This document shows, piece by piece, positions 45,870 to 57,480 of a stretch of 64,000 nt of DNA; within the stretch, counting starts at the first letter, position 1; the number at the start of each line of letters is the position of its first letter. Below the pieces are notes generated by a model. It was not told the origin of the DNA. It did not search any database and was given only the letters and a program-made list of their open reading frames with translations. The stretch lies in contig CM066728.1 in assembly GCA_033961575.1 (NCBI GenBank), forward strand, positions 37,324,352 to 37,388,351, given 5' to 3'. A program made the translations under genes and the position numbers. The DNA comes from Aselliscus stoliczkanus. Taxonomy: Eukaryota > Chordata > Mammalia > Chiroptera > Hipposideridae.

Positions 45870-46640
45870 TTTTTTTTGTACAGGCCATGTAGTCATAAGG
45901 TTTTGCATTTTAAAAATATAAAAGGGCACACAGTGAAAACCCTCCTTCCTATTCCCGTCTCTCAGCTACCCAGCTCCCTTCCTCAAGGGCAAATCAATGT
46001 TACTAACTTCTGTCTTCTTCCAAAGATATCTTCTGCATATACAAGCATACACACACACATATTCTCTTTTCCCTTTTTTTGCACAAAGGATAGCATAATT
46101 ATAACACTGTTCTGTATCTTTCTTGTCTTTCCTTAGCATATCTTAGTGATTATTCCACCAACACACAAAAAAGAAAGCATCCTCAGTCTGTTTATGGCTG
46201 CATAGTATTCCACAGTACCTAGTGTCATTATTAATTGAAACAGACACCTACTGACTATACATTTAGGTTGTTTCCAATATGTTGCTCTTACAATGCTTCA
46301 CTGAATAACTTTGCTGACTATCATTTCCCACATATGAGAATATTGATCCTTAGAAATGTAATTCCTGAGTCAAAGAGTCGATACTTTTGCAATTTTGACA
46401 GATATTCTCAAATTGCTTTCCAGGAACTACTATTTTTGTTTGTACAAGTTTTACACTTTAAAATGTTCTTTAAAATACAGTTATTAAGTTTCCTCATCTT
46501 TGCCAATTGATAGGTGAAAATTAACCTCAATGCAGTGTTAATTTACATTTCTTATTCTGAAAGAGATTGAGCATTTTTCTATATACCTAAGAGCCAATGA
46601 TATATTTCTTGTTACTCTTTTTTCACATCCTTTTCATTCA
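45870..46640 (-). repeat. L1M 3' region, antisense
   Basis: CAGTGAAAACCCTCCTTCC, CTCAGCTACCCAGCTCCCTTCC, AAAGATATCTTCTGCATATAC, GGCTGCATAGTATTCCACAG and TTAGAAATGTAATTCCTGAGTCAAAG follow the L1M antisense 3' UTR to ORF2-end order. Confidence 0.8.
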
Positions 46641-47150
46641 CTTTAAAAAGCAACCTTCAGTTGTCCAATAGCAAGCATTAGCACTTGGCTTAGCTTTTCT
46701 AAATAAGAAGTAATTGTGTATTTATTGAGCAAAAACTACATCCTTGCAGAGCTTTGCACAAAGTACTATAATTAGACAAAAAAAAAAATGTATCCTAGTA
46801 ATCAATCTGTGTGGAACCAACCTAATTATTCCAGCTGCTTTCACAGCTGACACAATCTCCAAATCCAGATAACCATTAGTCCAGTATCAATGACTGGGAC
46901 AAATAAAATTATCTGTCATCTAAATCCCTATTAAAAACAGATCCTATATTAGATGATGGTGATACAAAGATGAATAAGACAGAGTTTTGAGGAATAAGTA
47001 AAATAAAACAATAAAATTAAAGGTACTTATACTGAATGCTGTTTATGGTACAACAGGGGATCGAGTTGGGAGTGATAAGTTCTGCTGGGGTGGAAAAGTT
47101 CACTAAAGGAATTACAGTAGATAAGCCCTTGAAGACCTTTTTGAGAGGGC
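46641..47150. repeat. Unassigned, with an ancient repeat at about 46930-47150
   Basis: GATGATGGTGATACAAAGATGAATAAGACAGAG matches the old repeat block whose sibling is at 41860. Remainder unassigned. Confidence 0.4.
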
Positions 47151-47415
47151 CCCTTGACCTGACAACCCTTCCCCTCACAATCCTTGCTTGCTTGAATTCT
47201 CAAAATATACCTGAATTTTTCTCAACAGCTGACTCTTAACTTTGTTCATGCCTTTAAATTACTTGCACATTTGTCTTACATTGACCATTTATCTTCCTTG
47301 TAAGCTTCAAACATCTGAAAGGCAAAGAATAGATCTTACTCATACAAATGCCTGTACAATGTAGGCATTCAGGAGGTATTCTTGAATGGGTAAAAGAATG
47401 GGTGAATGGGTGAAT
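47150..47415 (+). repeat. L2 LINE 3' end
   Basis: CCTTGTAAGCTTCAAACATCTGAAAGGCAAAGAATAGATCTTACT and 'GTAGGCATTCAGGAGGTATTCTTGAATGGG' follow the L2 end. Confidence 0.65.
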
Positions 47416-50400
47416 ACATTCCTTCCAAAAGGCCTTCTCTGGTGGCAGTTACCCTGCTCACCACATATTGGTCAGCCAAAGCATTCTATGCAGGAGCAAC
47501 GCTCTGTAGAGGTCAAAGCCAAGCCTCAAGCCTGCTCAGAAATGACTGTGGAACTTATCTAAGAGTGTCAGTTATGGCGCTATTCCTGACTATGGCATAT
47601 TATCAGGATATCACGATAATTATTAGGGAATATTATCATGTTCTATAGGTAAAGTCTCATTAACTATTAATCTCACTTTACCTGGGAGTTATACGATATA
47701 CATATATGCATTTTTTTTTTTTTAAATAAACAGCTGGTATGCCTTCTACAGCTGCCTGATTTTCAAATCCAGGTTCACAACCTCGAACTGGCAGCTATAA
47801 TGTCCATGATTAGTTCTTTAAGCCTTAAGCTTAAGGACACTTCCAAACTTCTCCCAAATCTCTTTTGTCACACTACTCAGCTTGACTCCCATGGCCACGG
47901 TAGCCACTGGAAGCCTTAACCAGTGCGGTTGCATGACTGGTATTGGCCACACAGTGTCCCATGGCTGACTGTGTCTTGGCTTCTCTGACCATTGGTTTTA
48001 GTGATTCTTGTGGCTTCTGTTTCAGGACATTGCAGAGATATGTGTCTTCTGGCCGTATTTTGAGACTAGCAAGAATAGCTTACAAAAAAGAGATACTTTT
48101 TCTGAGCTCTTTTCCTCTTCCATGCAAAAATTTCCCTTGGTACTCTGATCCACAGTTATGACTTTGCAACTAAAAACTGCAGGAGTTAGCAAAAAATCTT
48201 AACCTTTTCAGCTCATTATTTCATTGTGAGCTAAGAGCTCAAAATGTCCTTTTTACTATGTTTTTATTCGTTCTTAGTTAGCTTTTGTCATCAATGTTGT
48301 TAATAGCAATGTGAAATAAGAAATCTCTTTGTGGAATTTTTAGGAAAGCTTTATTTTCTTGCTTCAATGTTTGTTTGTTTGTTTATTATTTTGGCTAAGG
48401 TAAGACTTTGCATCACTTCCAACAGTAGTTCCTGTTTTGGGGATTTCACCTGTTACTGTTTGAGACTATAAAAAGTCCAGGAACAAAACTAGAACTCATA
48501 AATACTGTACTAATGCTCAGACCTGCCAGGCCAGCTACCATATATAACCCTTATGTTGTACCTACTAGGTCAACCCACAGACCTCAAAATGACAGCTATA
48601 TGGTCCATTCCAAGTGCCCTCTGTGCCAAGGAAAAGTCTAGGTATTTAGATATATAGCCATTGATTCTCTTTTGTACTCAGGATGTCTTCACATTAATAA
48701 AGCAAACCAACAGTAAATATTTCAATGTTCTCTGACTACACTTTAAAGTTTGGAAGGGCAAGTTTTGTTTAAAACAATATTCATTCTGGTGGAGCTCAAA
48801 ATAGCCTGAAACTACAAAATTTGGGGGAATTTTTGGTTCATATTTTACAGTAAAAATTCTCCCAGTAGAAAGAGAATTTTAAGTTATGAAAATACCTCGT
48901 TTATCTCTGTGACATTTATAGAGTATTTTTATTAGATATAATTTCATTTCTGTTAATACTGGTTCTAACTCCATCAAATGCTTAATGCAGTAAAAGTTTT
49001 AAGACCATATTTATTATCAGAGACATGCAAACTATTTTTGATGGTACTATTTTTAAAAGCTAAGGTAAATTACAGTAGGAGACTCTCTGCTTGGCAATAC
49101 TATAAACATACATTCTCACATCTCCATTCCCTCTTCATTTGCAATATCCAATCAAAACAAAACAAATTATGATATTAAATCTTAAAGGCAATAATAAAAC
49201 ATGCATGTTTACAAATCCCATGTTTGGTTGGTCAATTGTATGTGAGTAGATGGCTTATTGAGACATTTTTCCATCAGGAACTGATGGAATCAGAGGAGAC
49301 TGATAGCTTTAATTTGATTTCAGTCATAGAGGTTCTTCTTTTCCAAGGATGTTTGGTACTAGAGTAAAGTACTTTCAAAAGGTTTAGACTGAAAACCGTG
49401 GAAAAGGCAATGCTTTATGTTCCCTAGTCCTGTTTTGTTTTCTCTTCCTGAAAACAAGGGAAAAAAAAAAAGGCTTTTCACAGCTTTCCTTATAGTTAGG
49501 TTGTGGCCATGCAACTATAATAATTCTAGCCAATGGTCCATAAATGGAGCTAAAGGAGCCTTACCACCTGTTGAGATGGAAAAACCACAAGACGAAGGTG
49601 CCTGAACCCCTGAGTCACTACATAGTTGACAGTATCATACTTGCATTAGAATTTTTATGAACAAGAAAAAAACTTCATTGGGTTAAGTCATGGAGATTTC
49701 AAGATTACTGTTTTAGCCCATCCTAACTCAATCAGAGATGCAAATTTTCAATATAAATAGGAGGGAAATGATTTGACTGGGAATTTATCTTAGAAAGAAA
49801 AACAAAATTATAAAAAAATTGTTTATTTCCTCTTATAGTTAATAAAATGTAGATTGTAATGTAATTATGCTTAAAATAGAGAATGAATCAAGTGTTGAGC
49901 TTTTTGGTTTTTCTCTAAGGACTCATATTTGCCCCTAAGCTTCACAAAACTACTCTAAAGATGGAGTATGTCCCATTATTACTCTTTGGAATTACTAAAT
50001 TGAAATATATTACACATCTATTTACATATCCTAAGGATTTCTCTTTGGTAAAAGTGTGAAATTTAATCATTGGAAAAAAGTCTTATTTTTTAAAAAGTTA
50101 TAAACAGTTAGGTTCTTAGAAAACCCTTTTGGAAGTTTTAGAAATATTAGTATATAAAAATAATATTTTATATACTTTTTGAGAATATAAAAGAATAGGT
50201 ACTATAACTTTTCTGAACTTCAGGGAATATCCTAACTCCAGATATTGACCAAAAAAATAAAAATGAATTAAAATTTATTTCAGCCTTCTCAACTAAAATT
50301 AGTGAGAATCCCCTTGTTTAGCTACAAATAAGCCCAGAAAGGAGGATCTGACAGACTGGGTGTCATCTCAAGATCCCACAAGTGAGTTTCTTTATTTTTC

Positions 50401-50798
50401 CACAAGTGAGTTTTGATACAGACAGAAATAGATTACAACAAATGAGATAGAACTATTTGGAAAGCTTTAAAACACAGAAATTACCATATGTAATCAATTC
50501 ATTAAAAAAAAAAAGTATTTCTATAGAAAGCACTAAGAACCCATAATGATAGAATATACCACATATAAAAAACAATCTTAAGCCTTTCTGATGGGGTCTT
50601 CTGGACACTAACATTTTGACAAATATTCCTTGGAAAGCAGAATAATTCTATCATTTGTACTTGTATTTCATTTCCCCAAATGGAAAGATACCTTTATTAT
50701 TATTCTTAATTCTTAGATAAACTCTATGATGAACATGAAAATTTGAACTCTCATTAGGCATATGTAAATCTTGTATTTATGGTGAACTTTGCCTACTT
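47416..50798. other. Long mostly unassigned block
   Basis: No gene, RNA gene or clear repeat recognised over about 3.4 kb, except a weak LTR-like stretch at 49470-49640 (GGTTGTGGCCATGCAACTATAATAATTCTAGCCAATGG). Open frames up to 80 codons have no motif. Confidence 0.45.
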
Positions 50799-50814
50799 AA
50801 AAATAGAAAAGATT

Positions 50815-51236
50815 TGGGCCGGTCAAGTGGCGCATTGGTTAAGAGCTGGTTTGGGATGCCAGCGGCCCAGGTTTGGATCCCACATAAGAGGGCCAGTGAC
50901 ACTGCCCTCTACAGCTAACAACAGCTCCACCTGGAGCTGGGCTGCAAGCCCTGGTGACGGTGTAGGCTGCAGCCCCTGCTGCAGTGGGCTGCTAGGCTAC
51001 AGTGAGTGGCCCACAGCCAGCGTGAATGGCTGGCAGCCAGCATGAGCTGCCAATAGCCGCGGTGAGCGACCATTGAGGCCGGCGACTAATCTGCCTCATC
51101 CAGGAAGTATGCAATGACGATACCAACATGGGCCAGTGAAGCAATGTCCTCCGCAACTAGACTGAAGAACAAAAAGACAGCAATTTGTCTGTTCCCCTCC
51201 CCCAATTCCCCAATAAAAAATCTTAAAAAAAAAAAA
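50815..51236 (+). mobile_element. Long composite SINE
   Basis: GGGCCGGTCAAGTGGCGCAT head, TGACACTGCCCTCTACAGC, a body with GTGAGTGGCCCACAGCCAGC, tail CCGCAACTAGACTGAAGAAC and poly-A. Flanked by AAAATAGAAAAGATT at 50800-50814 and 51237-51251. Confidence 0.94.
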
Positions 51237-51287
51237 AAAATAGAAAAGATTCCAGAAAAATGTATGGCATCAAGAAAATGCTTTATA

Positions 51288-52574
51288 TTAGGCTGGTGCA
51301 AAAGTAATTGCAGTTTCAGACCATGAATTTTAAATCATTATAACTAGGCTCCAACATATCTTTATTAATCAAAATAGCAGCCATTACAATCAACACATTT
51401 TTGCCAATGATAAATAGGCTATATTCCTGTAGCATAAAAATCCACGCTTCGCGATTCGACGAAATCTTGGAAAGCATTTTCTGCATCCTGCTGTTTGTGG
51501 AAGTGTTTTCCCTGCAAAAAGTTGTGGAGATGCTTGAAGAAGTGGTAGTTGGTTGGTGAGAGAGAAAGGTCAGGTGAATATGGCAGATGAGGCAAAACTT
51601 CATAGCCTAATTTGTTCAACTTTTGAAGCATTGGTTGTGCAACATACAGTTGGGGCATTGTCATGGAGAAGAATTGGGCCCTTTCTGTTGACCAATGTCA
51701 ACTGCAGGCTTTGCAGTTTTCGGTGCACCTCATCGATTTGCTGAGTATACTTATCAGATGTAATGGTTTCACCAGGATTCAGAAAGCTATAGTGGATCAG
51801 ATCACCAAACAGTGACCATGACCTTCTTTTGGTGCAAGTTTGACTTTGGGAAGGGCTTTGGTGCTTTTTCTCTGTCCAACCACTGAGCTGGTCTTCACCG
51901 GTTGTCGTATAAAATCTACTTTTCATCGCATGTCACAATCTGAACAAGAAATGGTTGATTGTTGTTGCATAGAGGAAGAGAAGACGACATTTCAAAAGGA
52001 CTATTTTTTTGATTTGCGGTCAGCTCATGAGGTACCCACTTATCGAGCTGTTTCACTTTTCCAATTTGCTTCAAATGCCGAAGGGCCATAGAATGGTCGA
52101 TGTTAAGTTCTTCAGCAACATCTCATGTAGTTGTAAGAGAATCAGTTTCGATAATTGCTCTCAACTGGTCATTGTCAACTTCCGACGATCAGACCAACTT
52201 CCGACCATGCTCCTCATCATCAAGGCTCTCGTCTCCTTTGCAAAACTTCCTGAACTACCACTGCACTGTACATTCATTAGCGGTTCCTGAGCCAAATGTG
52301 TTGTTGATGTTGCGAGTTGTCTCCACTGCATTACGACGCATTTTGAACTCGAATAAGAAAATCCCTTGCATTTGCTTTTTGTCTAACATCATTTCCGTAG
52401 TCTAAAACACATATAAAATAAACAGCAAGTAATAGGTCATTAGCAAAAAACATAAAGTTAGAAATGTGCATTAAAATGATGTATAACATAACCACATTTA
52501 TTTAAGAATGTATTCTAATATCAAGCAGCAAATTTCAACAATGCAAAGCCTCAATTATGTTTGCACCAACCTAA
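51288..52574 (-). mobile_element. Full-length dead mariner, Hsmar1/SETMAR-type
   Basis: Both termini are TTAGGYTGGTGCAAAMRTAATTG (left TTAGGCTGGTGCAAAAGTAA, right inverted TTAGGTTGGTGCAAACATAA), flanked by TA. The element is 1287 bp. On the minus strand the transposase is nearly continuous apart from stops and frame breaks: an N-terminal helix-turn-helix block (FLFEFKM..., ETTRNINN, TANE), the first Asp in TCDEK (codon 51925-51927), GLIHYSFLNPGETITS-like text, the second Asp in LHDNA (51660-51662), and YSPDLSLSPTNYHFF, where the third catalytic Asp of the DD34D triad is Asn (51548-51550). Premature stops (for example TGGTAG and AAGTAG codons) make it inactive. Confidence 0.93.
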
Positions 52575-52839
52575 TACAATTTCAGAATATTTTGATTCCC
52601 AGTCCAAATGGATTGGAAAACATCTTCTGTTTTCCGATGCAGTGTAATTAACAAATGCAATAATAATTTTTACCAAGAATATACTACACAAATTTCATGC
52701 AAGTGTTGATTAAATCATTTTACTCATTACACTGAGTTTTATAAAAAAAAAACTTGGAAGTTTCTATATTTTACCAACTTAATATGAACGTTAATAAGAG
52801 TTACAACTAGTCTAAATATTAATTTAATGTATTAAATAT

Positions 52840-53060
52840 ATATGACATTCACATAACTCAAAACTCAGAAATTTTAGAAGGTATGCAAAGGATAAAAGTC
52901 AACCTTCCATCCATATTTCTCATCTGCCCAGAGCTCACTCTCCTACAGATAACCACTGTTCTTAGAGTTTTGTGAATCATTCTAGAGTTACTCTGTGCAT
53001 ATGAGCAGATATGAATGTATACCAATGATGGTTTTCACTTCTTAGCTCACTGGTCTTCCC
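52840..53060 (-). repeat. L1M 3' UTR fragment, antisense
   Basis: AGAAATTTTAGAAGGTATGC, CCATATTTCTCATCTGCCCAGAG, CTACAGATAACCACTGTTCTTAG follow L1M antisense order. Confidence 0.65.
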
Positions 53061-53402
53061 TGCAGCAGTAAAGAGAGCTCACTATACTCCACACCTAGAA
53101 ACAGTCGTCCCTTGGCTTTCCTCCTGGTTTTTCTCCTACCTCTCTAGCAATTCCTTCTCCATCTCCCCTACACGCATTGCTTCTTCTGTGTGTCCCTTAC
53201 AAACCAATTCGTCTGTTTTCACATGACATGTTCTTACTGAGTGATCTCATCTCATCAATTCCCATTGGGGTGTTAAATACAGATATTGTCATTGAAGTAA
53301 TTGTGGGCTAAGAAAGTCTTTTCAGAAGAGAGGAGTTTTCAGGATAAGGAAGAGTTATACAGAAAAGAAAGCAGTAAGGAGATTTCTAGATGGAGGGAAG
53401 AG

Positions 53403-53608
53403 AGAGGGTGCCAAAAAATGTATTTTTCTTGAAAGGAAAAAACAGTATTAAAATTGTAATACTCAATATATATTGATAACAAAAGATAAATACAAGTCAC
53501 ATTTGGCTTCTGCAATTACAAGAGGTGCTCAAAGTGGTTACTACCAGTGTAATTTTAATGCAGTTTTTTCCTTTCTTAAAATATGTATACATTTTTTGGG
53601 CACCCTCT
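53403..53608. mobile_element. Small TIR element (MITE)
   Basis: The left end AGAGGGTGCCAAAAAATGTA and the inverted right end AGAGGGTGCCCAAAAAATGT start imperfect TIRs of roughly 50 bp (...GAAAGGAAAAAAC.GTATTAAAATT). About 206 bp, non-coding. Looks like a non-autonomous member of a Tc1/mariner-type family. Flanking TSD unclear on the left. Confidence 0.8.
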
Positions 53609-53611
53609 GTA

Positions 53612-55259
53612 AATATACATACACACACGCACACGCACAGATAAAAGAGGGACAAGATTTCCATACTGAGTAATCAGCTCAATGTCTAACTTAATAAATA
53701 TTTCCTGTGAATATTGAATGAAAAATCAATAATATCAAAAGAATTTTTAATGGAAAAAAGTATTATTCTGCTAAATCATCCATGCAAAGTATGAAAACTG
53801 AATGAGATTAAATTAAATCTGGAAGATCTGGGTCTATGAGGAATCTGAAATAAGAATAGAAGGGAAAACTGTCCTAATTAATACCCTAGCATCCCAGGCT
53901 GCTGGTTGTTGCCAACAAAGCTCTCTGCTGTAGGTCACCTCAGTGTGTAGGGAGGTCATCCGGACAATTTTGCAGATTGACAATCTGTGAACCTGTCTCC
54001 AGATGCTATTAAAGATTTTGCAGCAGAGCTTTAAAGCACACTTTACCATGCGGTGGAAGACCTCCATTTCCAGTTGTATTGCTTTTAAAATCAGCCATAA
54101 TAAGGACATGTCAAAACCGAGTTGCTTTCTACTGTAACATCCAATGACATATTAAATGATATGACAAGCATTTGTTCCCTTTTTGGATACAATGTAAAAA
54201 TTAAACATTTTCATTTTCTTAACCCAGCCTGAGAAAATAGAATAGTCTCCCAAAGTTACAAATTCATGTCCAAAAGCCAGAAGCTGAAGCCATCTGCAGT
54301 GTATGTAGCTGAAGAAAATCCCCACCCCTGTGAGGACAGTGTTTTCACTCTCTCGGCCTCAGGAGTTTTGCCCTTCACAGAATACTTTCTGATATTTAAC
54401 CTTGATGTCCTTCTGAACTGATCCATTCCATGTCTGTAAGATTGCTATAGCTACATCAACAATGGACTAAGGGCTCCAGGAGCAGGTCCTTAGGCAGGAC
54501 CAGAGCTGTGATGGAGCCTTGTGGCTTCATTTCTCTCATTGTCCTCATCTGTGCTAACATCGCAGAACAAGTAAGATAATTATATAAAATAAAGTTGCTT
54601 TTTAAATTATAAAATCTATCATACATTTGTTATTGTAGGGATCTCATAAACTTGGAATTACCTCCTGTTTAGGTTAAATTTCTTTTTATGTAAATGAGAA
54701 AGAATTAGCAGGGTACCAACCGATAGCGCATTTCATACTCCCTTCATTCCCTATCAGTCCCCAATCAATAGCTAAGTCACTTCCAGTTCTCTGCCTAACG
54801 GTGAGACTCTTCATCCATCTGAGCTGTGCTGAGCCCCAAGTCTCTTAGTTGGCAACTGGGAAGTAGATGACAGAAAAACTTTTTCCATAGTTCTACATCC
54901 AAGTCTCTATGGGGGCCGCCCACATAAAGACGGGTATATTCTAAACCTTTTTATTATTTTCCACAGCGCAAAACTGTGACCTCAATGAGAAATTCAATTA
55001 TAGCTTCACTACAGAAGATGTGCAGGCATTACTCTCATACCCTCACTACAGACATACAGCGTTTTTTTCATTAAACAGTCCAGTTACCCTGGCATACTTG
55101 GCTGAAGAACAATGGTCATAAGCTAATAATGCCATATTCCCATAAGAGAGAAAAAAAATCATTACATGGACATGGCAGAGGTCTCAAGCCCATTGGGAAA
55201 TTTTCCGGAAGCTCTCCATAACAAGTAGTGTAACACAATTAGACATGAATTGCCCCAAA
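53612..55259. other. Unassigned sequence
   Basis: No gene or named repeat. A short run of CA repeats lies at about 53617-53640. Confidence 0.45.
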
Positions 55260-55440
55260 GTGAGGAGAGCTAGATTCTAGTCTGGAAACCACACTGTGTG
55301 CTGTGTAACCCTGACAAGTCACAACCTCAGTGTCTGTTCTTTACCAGCAAAACATGTCTATGATATCCCTAAGATTCCTTAACACTCCACACAGCATGAT
55401 TTTTCTCATTGCAGCAATCTTTAAATATACAAATCCTGGT
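55260..55440 (+). repeat. MIR remnant, sense
   Basis: TAACCCTGACAAGTCACAAC, CTCAGTGTCTGTTCTTTACCAG follow MIR. Confidence 0.6.
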
Positions 55441-56139
55441 GTAGCATCTTGGGGACTAGAGAATAGAATTTGAGTCTCTAAGTCTGTTTCAATGATTTAA
55501 AAAATATACACTTTTTTTTTATCAAAAAGGCAAAATGTTTAGTGGTGCTCATAAAGATCAGATAAGGATTTTCTCTTCTTCATGTCAATGTGGAAGGATG
55601 CTATCTGCATATAGGCTAGCTTTGTCCACCGCTGAACCAGAACAGATTCAATGACTGTGCCTGGACATCTATCTCAGTGAAATTGCAAAGAGCATTGATG
55701 AGAAAGGAGATGAGGTCTCTGTGTCAAATAAATTATCTATTTGCGTCTATAAGCCATGGCACCTATGCAAACATCATGTTTTTGAAAGGGGCAAATATTG
55801 CCTGGTTAATTTGGTTAATTTAAAAGCTATGAAGCAATTTGGAGATTTCTGTACCATTGAATAAAAGGCAAGAACCAGGAGTTCTAATTTTAGTTCAGGA
55901 TTGAAATACCCCAAGTGTCAGCATTCTGCTAAGTATATGCTAAATGCATAACTGTCCAGACATCATTGACTATGTCTCTCAGTTTATTCATAACTGTGAA
56001 AAATTAATTTGATTCAGCAAAGATTTGTCAACATATTGTTTTCAGATAGTGAGATTAGGGTTTCGGTGTGGTAGAATAGTCGTCTCACAGAAAGGTTGAA
56101 CTTAACAAAAAAAAGCCTTGATTTTCTCTATACAAAGGT
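55441..56139. other. Unassigned sequence
   Basis: Nothing recognised. Confidence 0.4.
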
Positions 56140-56390
56140 AATCTTAGTAAATTCAGATAAAAAATAAAAACTAAAATCATCTGCAAGTCAACCATTCCAT
56201 TAATATTTTGTGGGGTTTTTTTTATATTCTTTTTCTTATATATGTGGGGATAATTGTTGTTGTTGTTGTTTTTTAACAAAAATAGGACCACATGAACATA
56301 CTGCCTTTTAATTTGCCTTTCTTACCAATACTATGTAATGACCATGTTCACACATCCCTGGATTTTCATGTATAAACAATTGGTTTTAAA
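56140..56390 (-). repeat. Possible L1M fragment, antisense
   Basis: AAAATCATCTGCAAGTCAAC, TAGGACCACATGAACATACTGCC and GTTCACACATCCCTGGAT resemble L1M antisense 3' sequence. Weak. Confidence 0.4.
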
Positions 56391-56600
56391 CCAGTACTCT
56401 CAGGAAACCCAGAGCTTCCTCTGAGATGCCTGAGGGGTTCTCAGGGTTTAGAGTGTGGCTGAGTGGACAGGGGCCCGTCTCTTCCCTTCCATACCAGATC
56501 CCACTTCAATAATAGGAGCTTTTAAAAAATATATGTTTACCTTTTAAAAATTTGTGTCTTTAAAAGTTTCTTCTGTGAAAAAAAAGTTGAAAATCACTGT
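56391..56600. mobile_element. hAT MER20/MER5-like MITE
   Basis: Inverted ends CCAGTACTCTCAG and TTGAAAATCACTG (the latter reversed is CAGTGATTTTCAA). Interior is non-coding. Confidence 0.55.
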
Positions 56601-56659
56601 TCTGTATCATTTTTAATGTCTGAAATTGTTGGCACACATATACATATCATATTCTGATT

Positions 56660-56760
56660 TACAGATGCATATTGGAGTAGTAGTTAAGATTCAGGCTTCT
56701 TGGGTTTAAATCCCAATTGTCACTGACCAGCTGTGTGACTGTGCTCAATTTCAAACACCC
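56660..56760 (+). repeat. MIR 5' remnant, sense
   Basis: GTAGTAGTTAAGATTCAGGC, TTGGGTTTAAATCCCAATTG and ACCAGCTGTGTGACTGTGC are the MIR tRNA-like and core start. Confidence 0.75.
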
Positions 56761-56839
56761 ACAAATTCTTAGACCATCTTGCTATAAATATAGATCTAGA
56801 TAGATATTAATCAATAACATATATTAATCAGAATTTCTT

Positions 56840-56880
56840 CAATTGCAATGACAGATAACCCAACCCAAAGTGATTTGTGC

Positions 56881-56954
<74 letters not shown>

Positions 56955-57480
56955 TGAGAAAGAATTTTATTGGCTTGCATACCTTACATATGAGATATGT
57001 AAGCCAATAAAGAAATTCTTTTTATTAGCTTCAGGCAAAGCTGGATCCAGGTACTCATCAAATCCCACTTAGCCTGTTTCTAACTCTTCTCTCTCCACCA
57101 TCCTTTCTTTTTTGCTACTTTCATTTTCAAACAAACTATCTTCATGTCAGTGCTGATGAAATTTCCAGGTTTATGTCTGTAGGCTACAGAACTGTTGTAA
57201 AGGCTGAAAAACCAGGCTTAGGGCCAAGCTTTCAACCAGCATGGTCTAAGGAAACTACCACCAATGCTGCCACCACCAATGCTAGGTGCTTTGTTTGCAC
57301 TGGTGCCAAGGGCTGAAAGGTTGCTGGTACCAAAGCCACTCCAGGTCCATCCCCCAAAACTATACATCTTTGTCAATATCCTCACCAGTCAAATAGGGCC
57401 CATTTTTCTTGAGCTGTTGACTTCCCAAAATTTCACATGACAGTGATTGGTGAAAGCATCTAGGTCACATATCTGTTTCC
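56840..57480 (+). repeat. Ancient dispersed repeat with (GAAA)n and a hairpin
   Basis: CAATGACAGATAACCCAACC, then the tetranucleotide run at 56881-56955, then TTTTATTGGCTT and CAGGCAAAGCTGGATCCAGG. The same order of blocks as the unnamed repeat at 2075-2840. The end is unclear. Confidence 0.45.
56881..56955 (+). repeat. (GAAA)n tetranucleotide repeat
   Basis: About 18 clean AAAG units with one GTGA at the end. Confidence 0.97.

Noticed and set aside
51419..52405. A domesticated SETMAR-like gene
   Set aside because: The element ends at its own TIRs, has premature stops and frame breaks, and no SET-domain exon is nearby.
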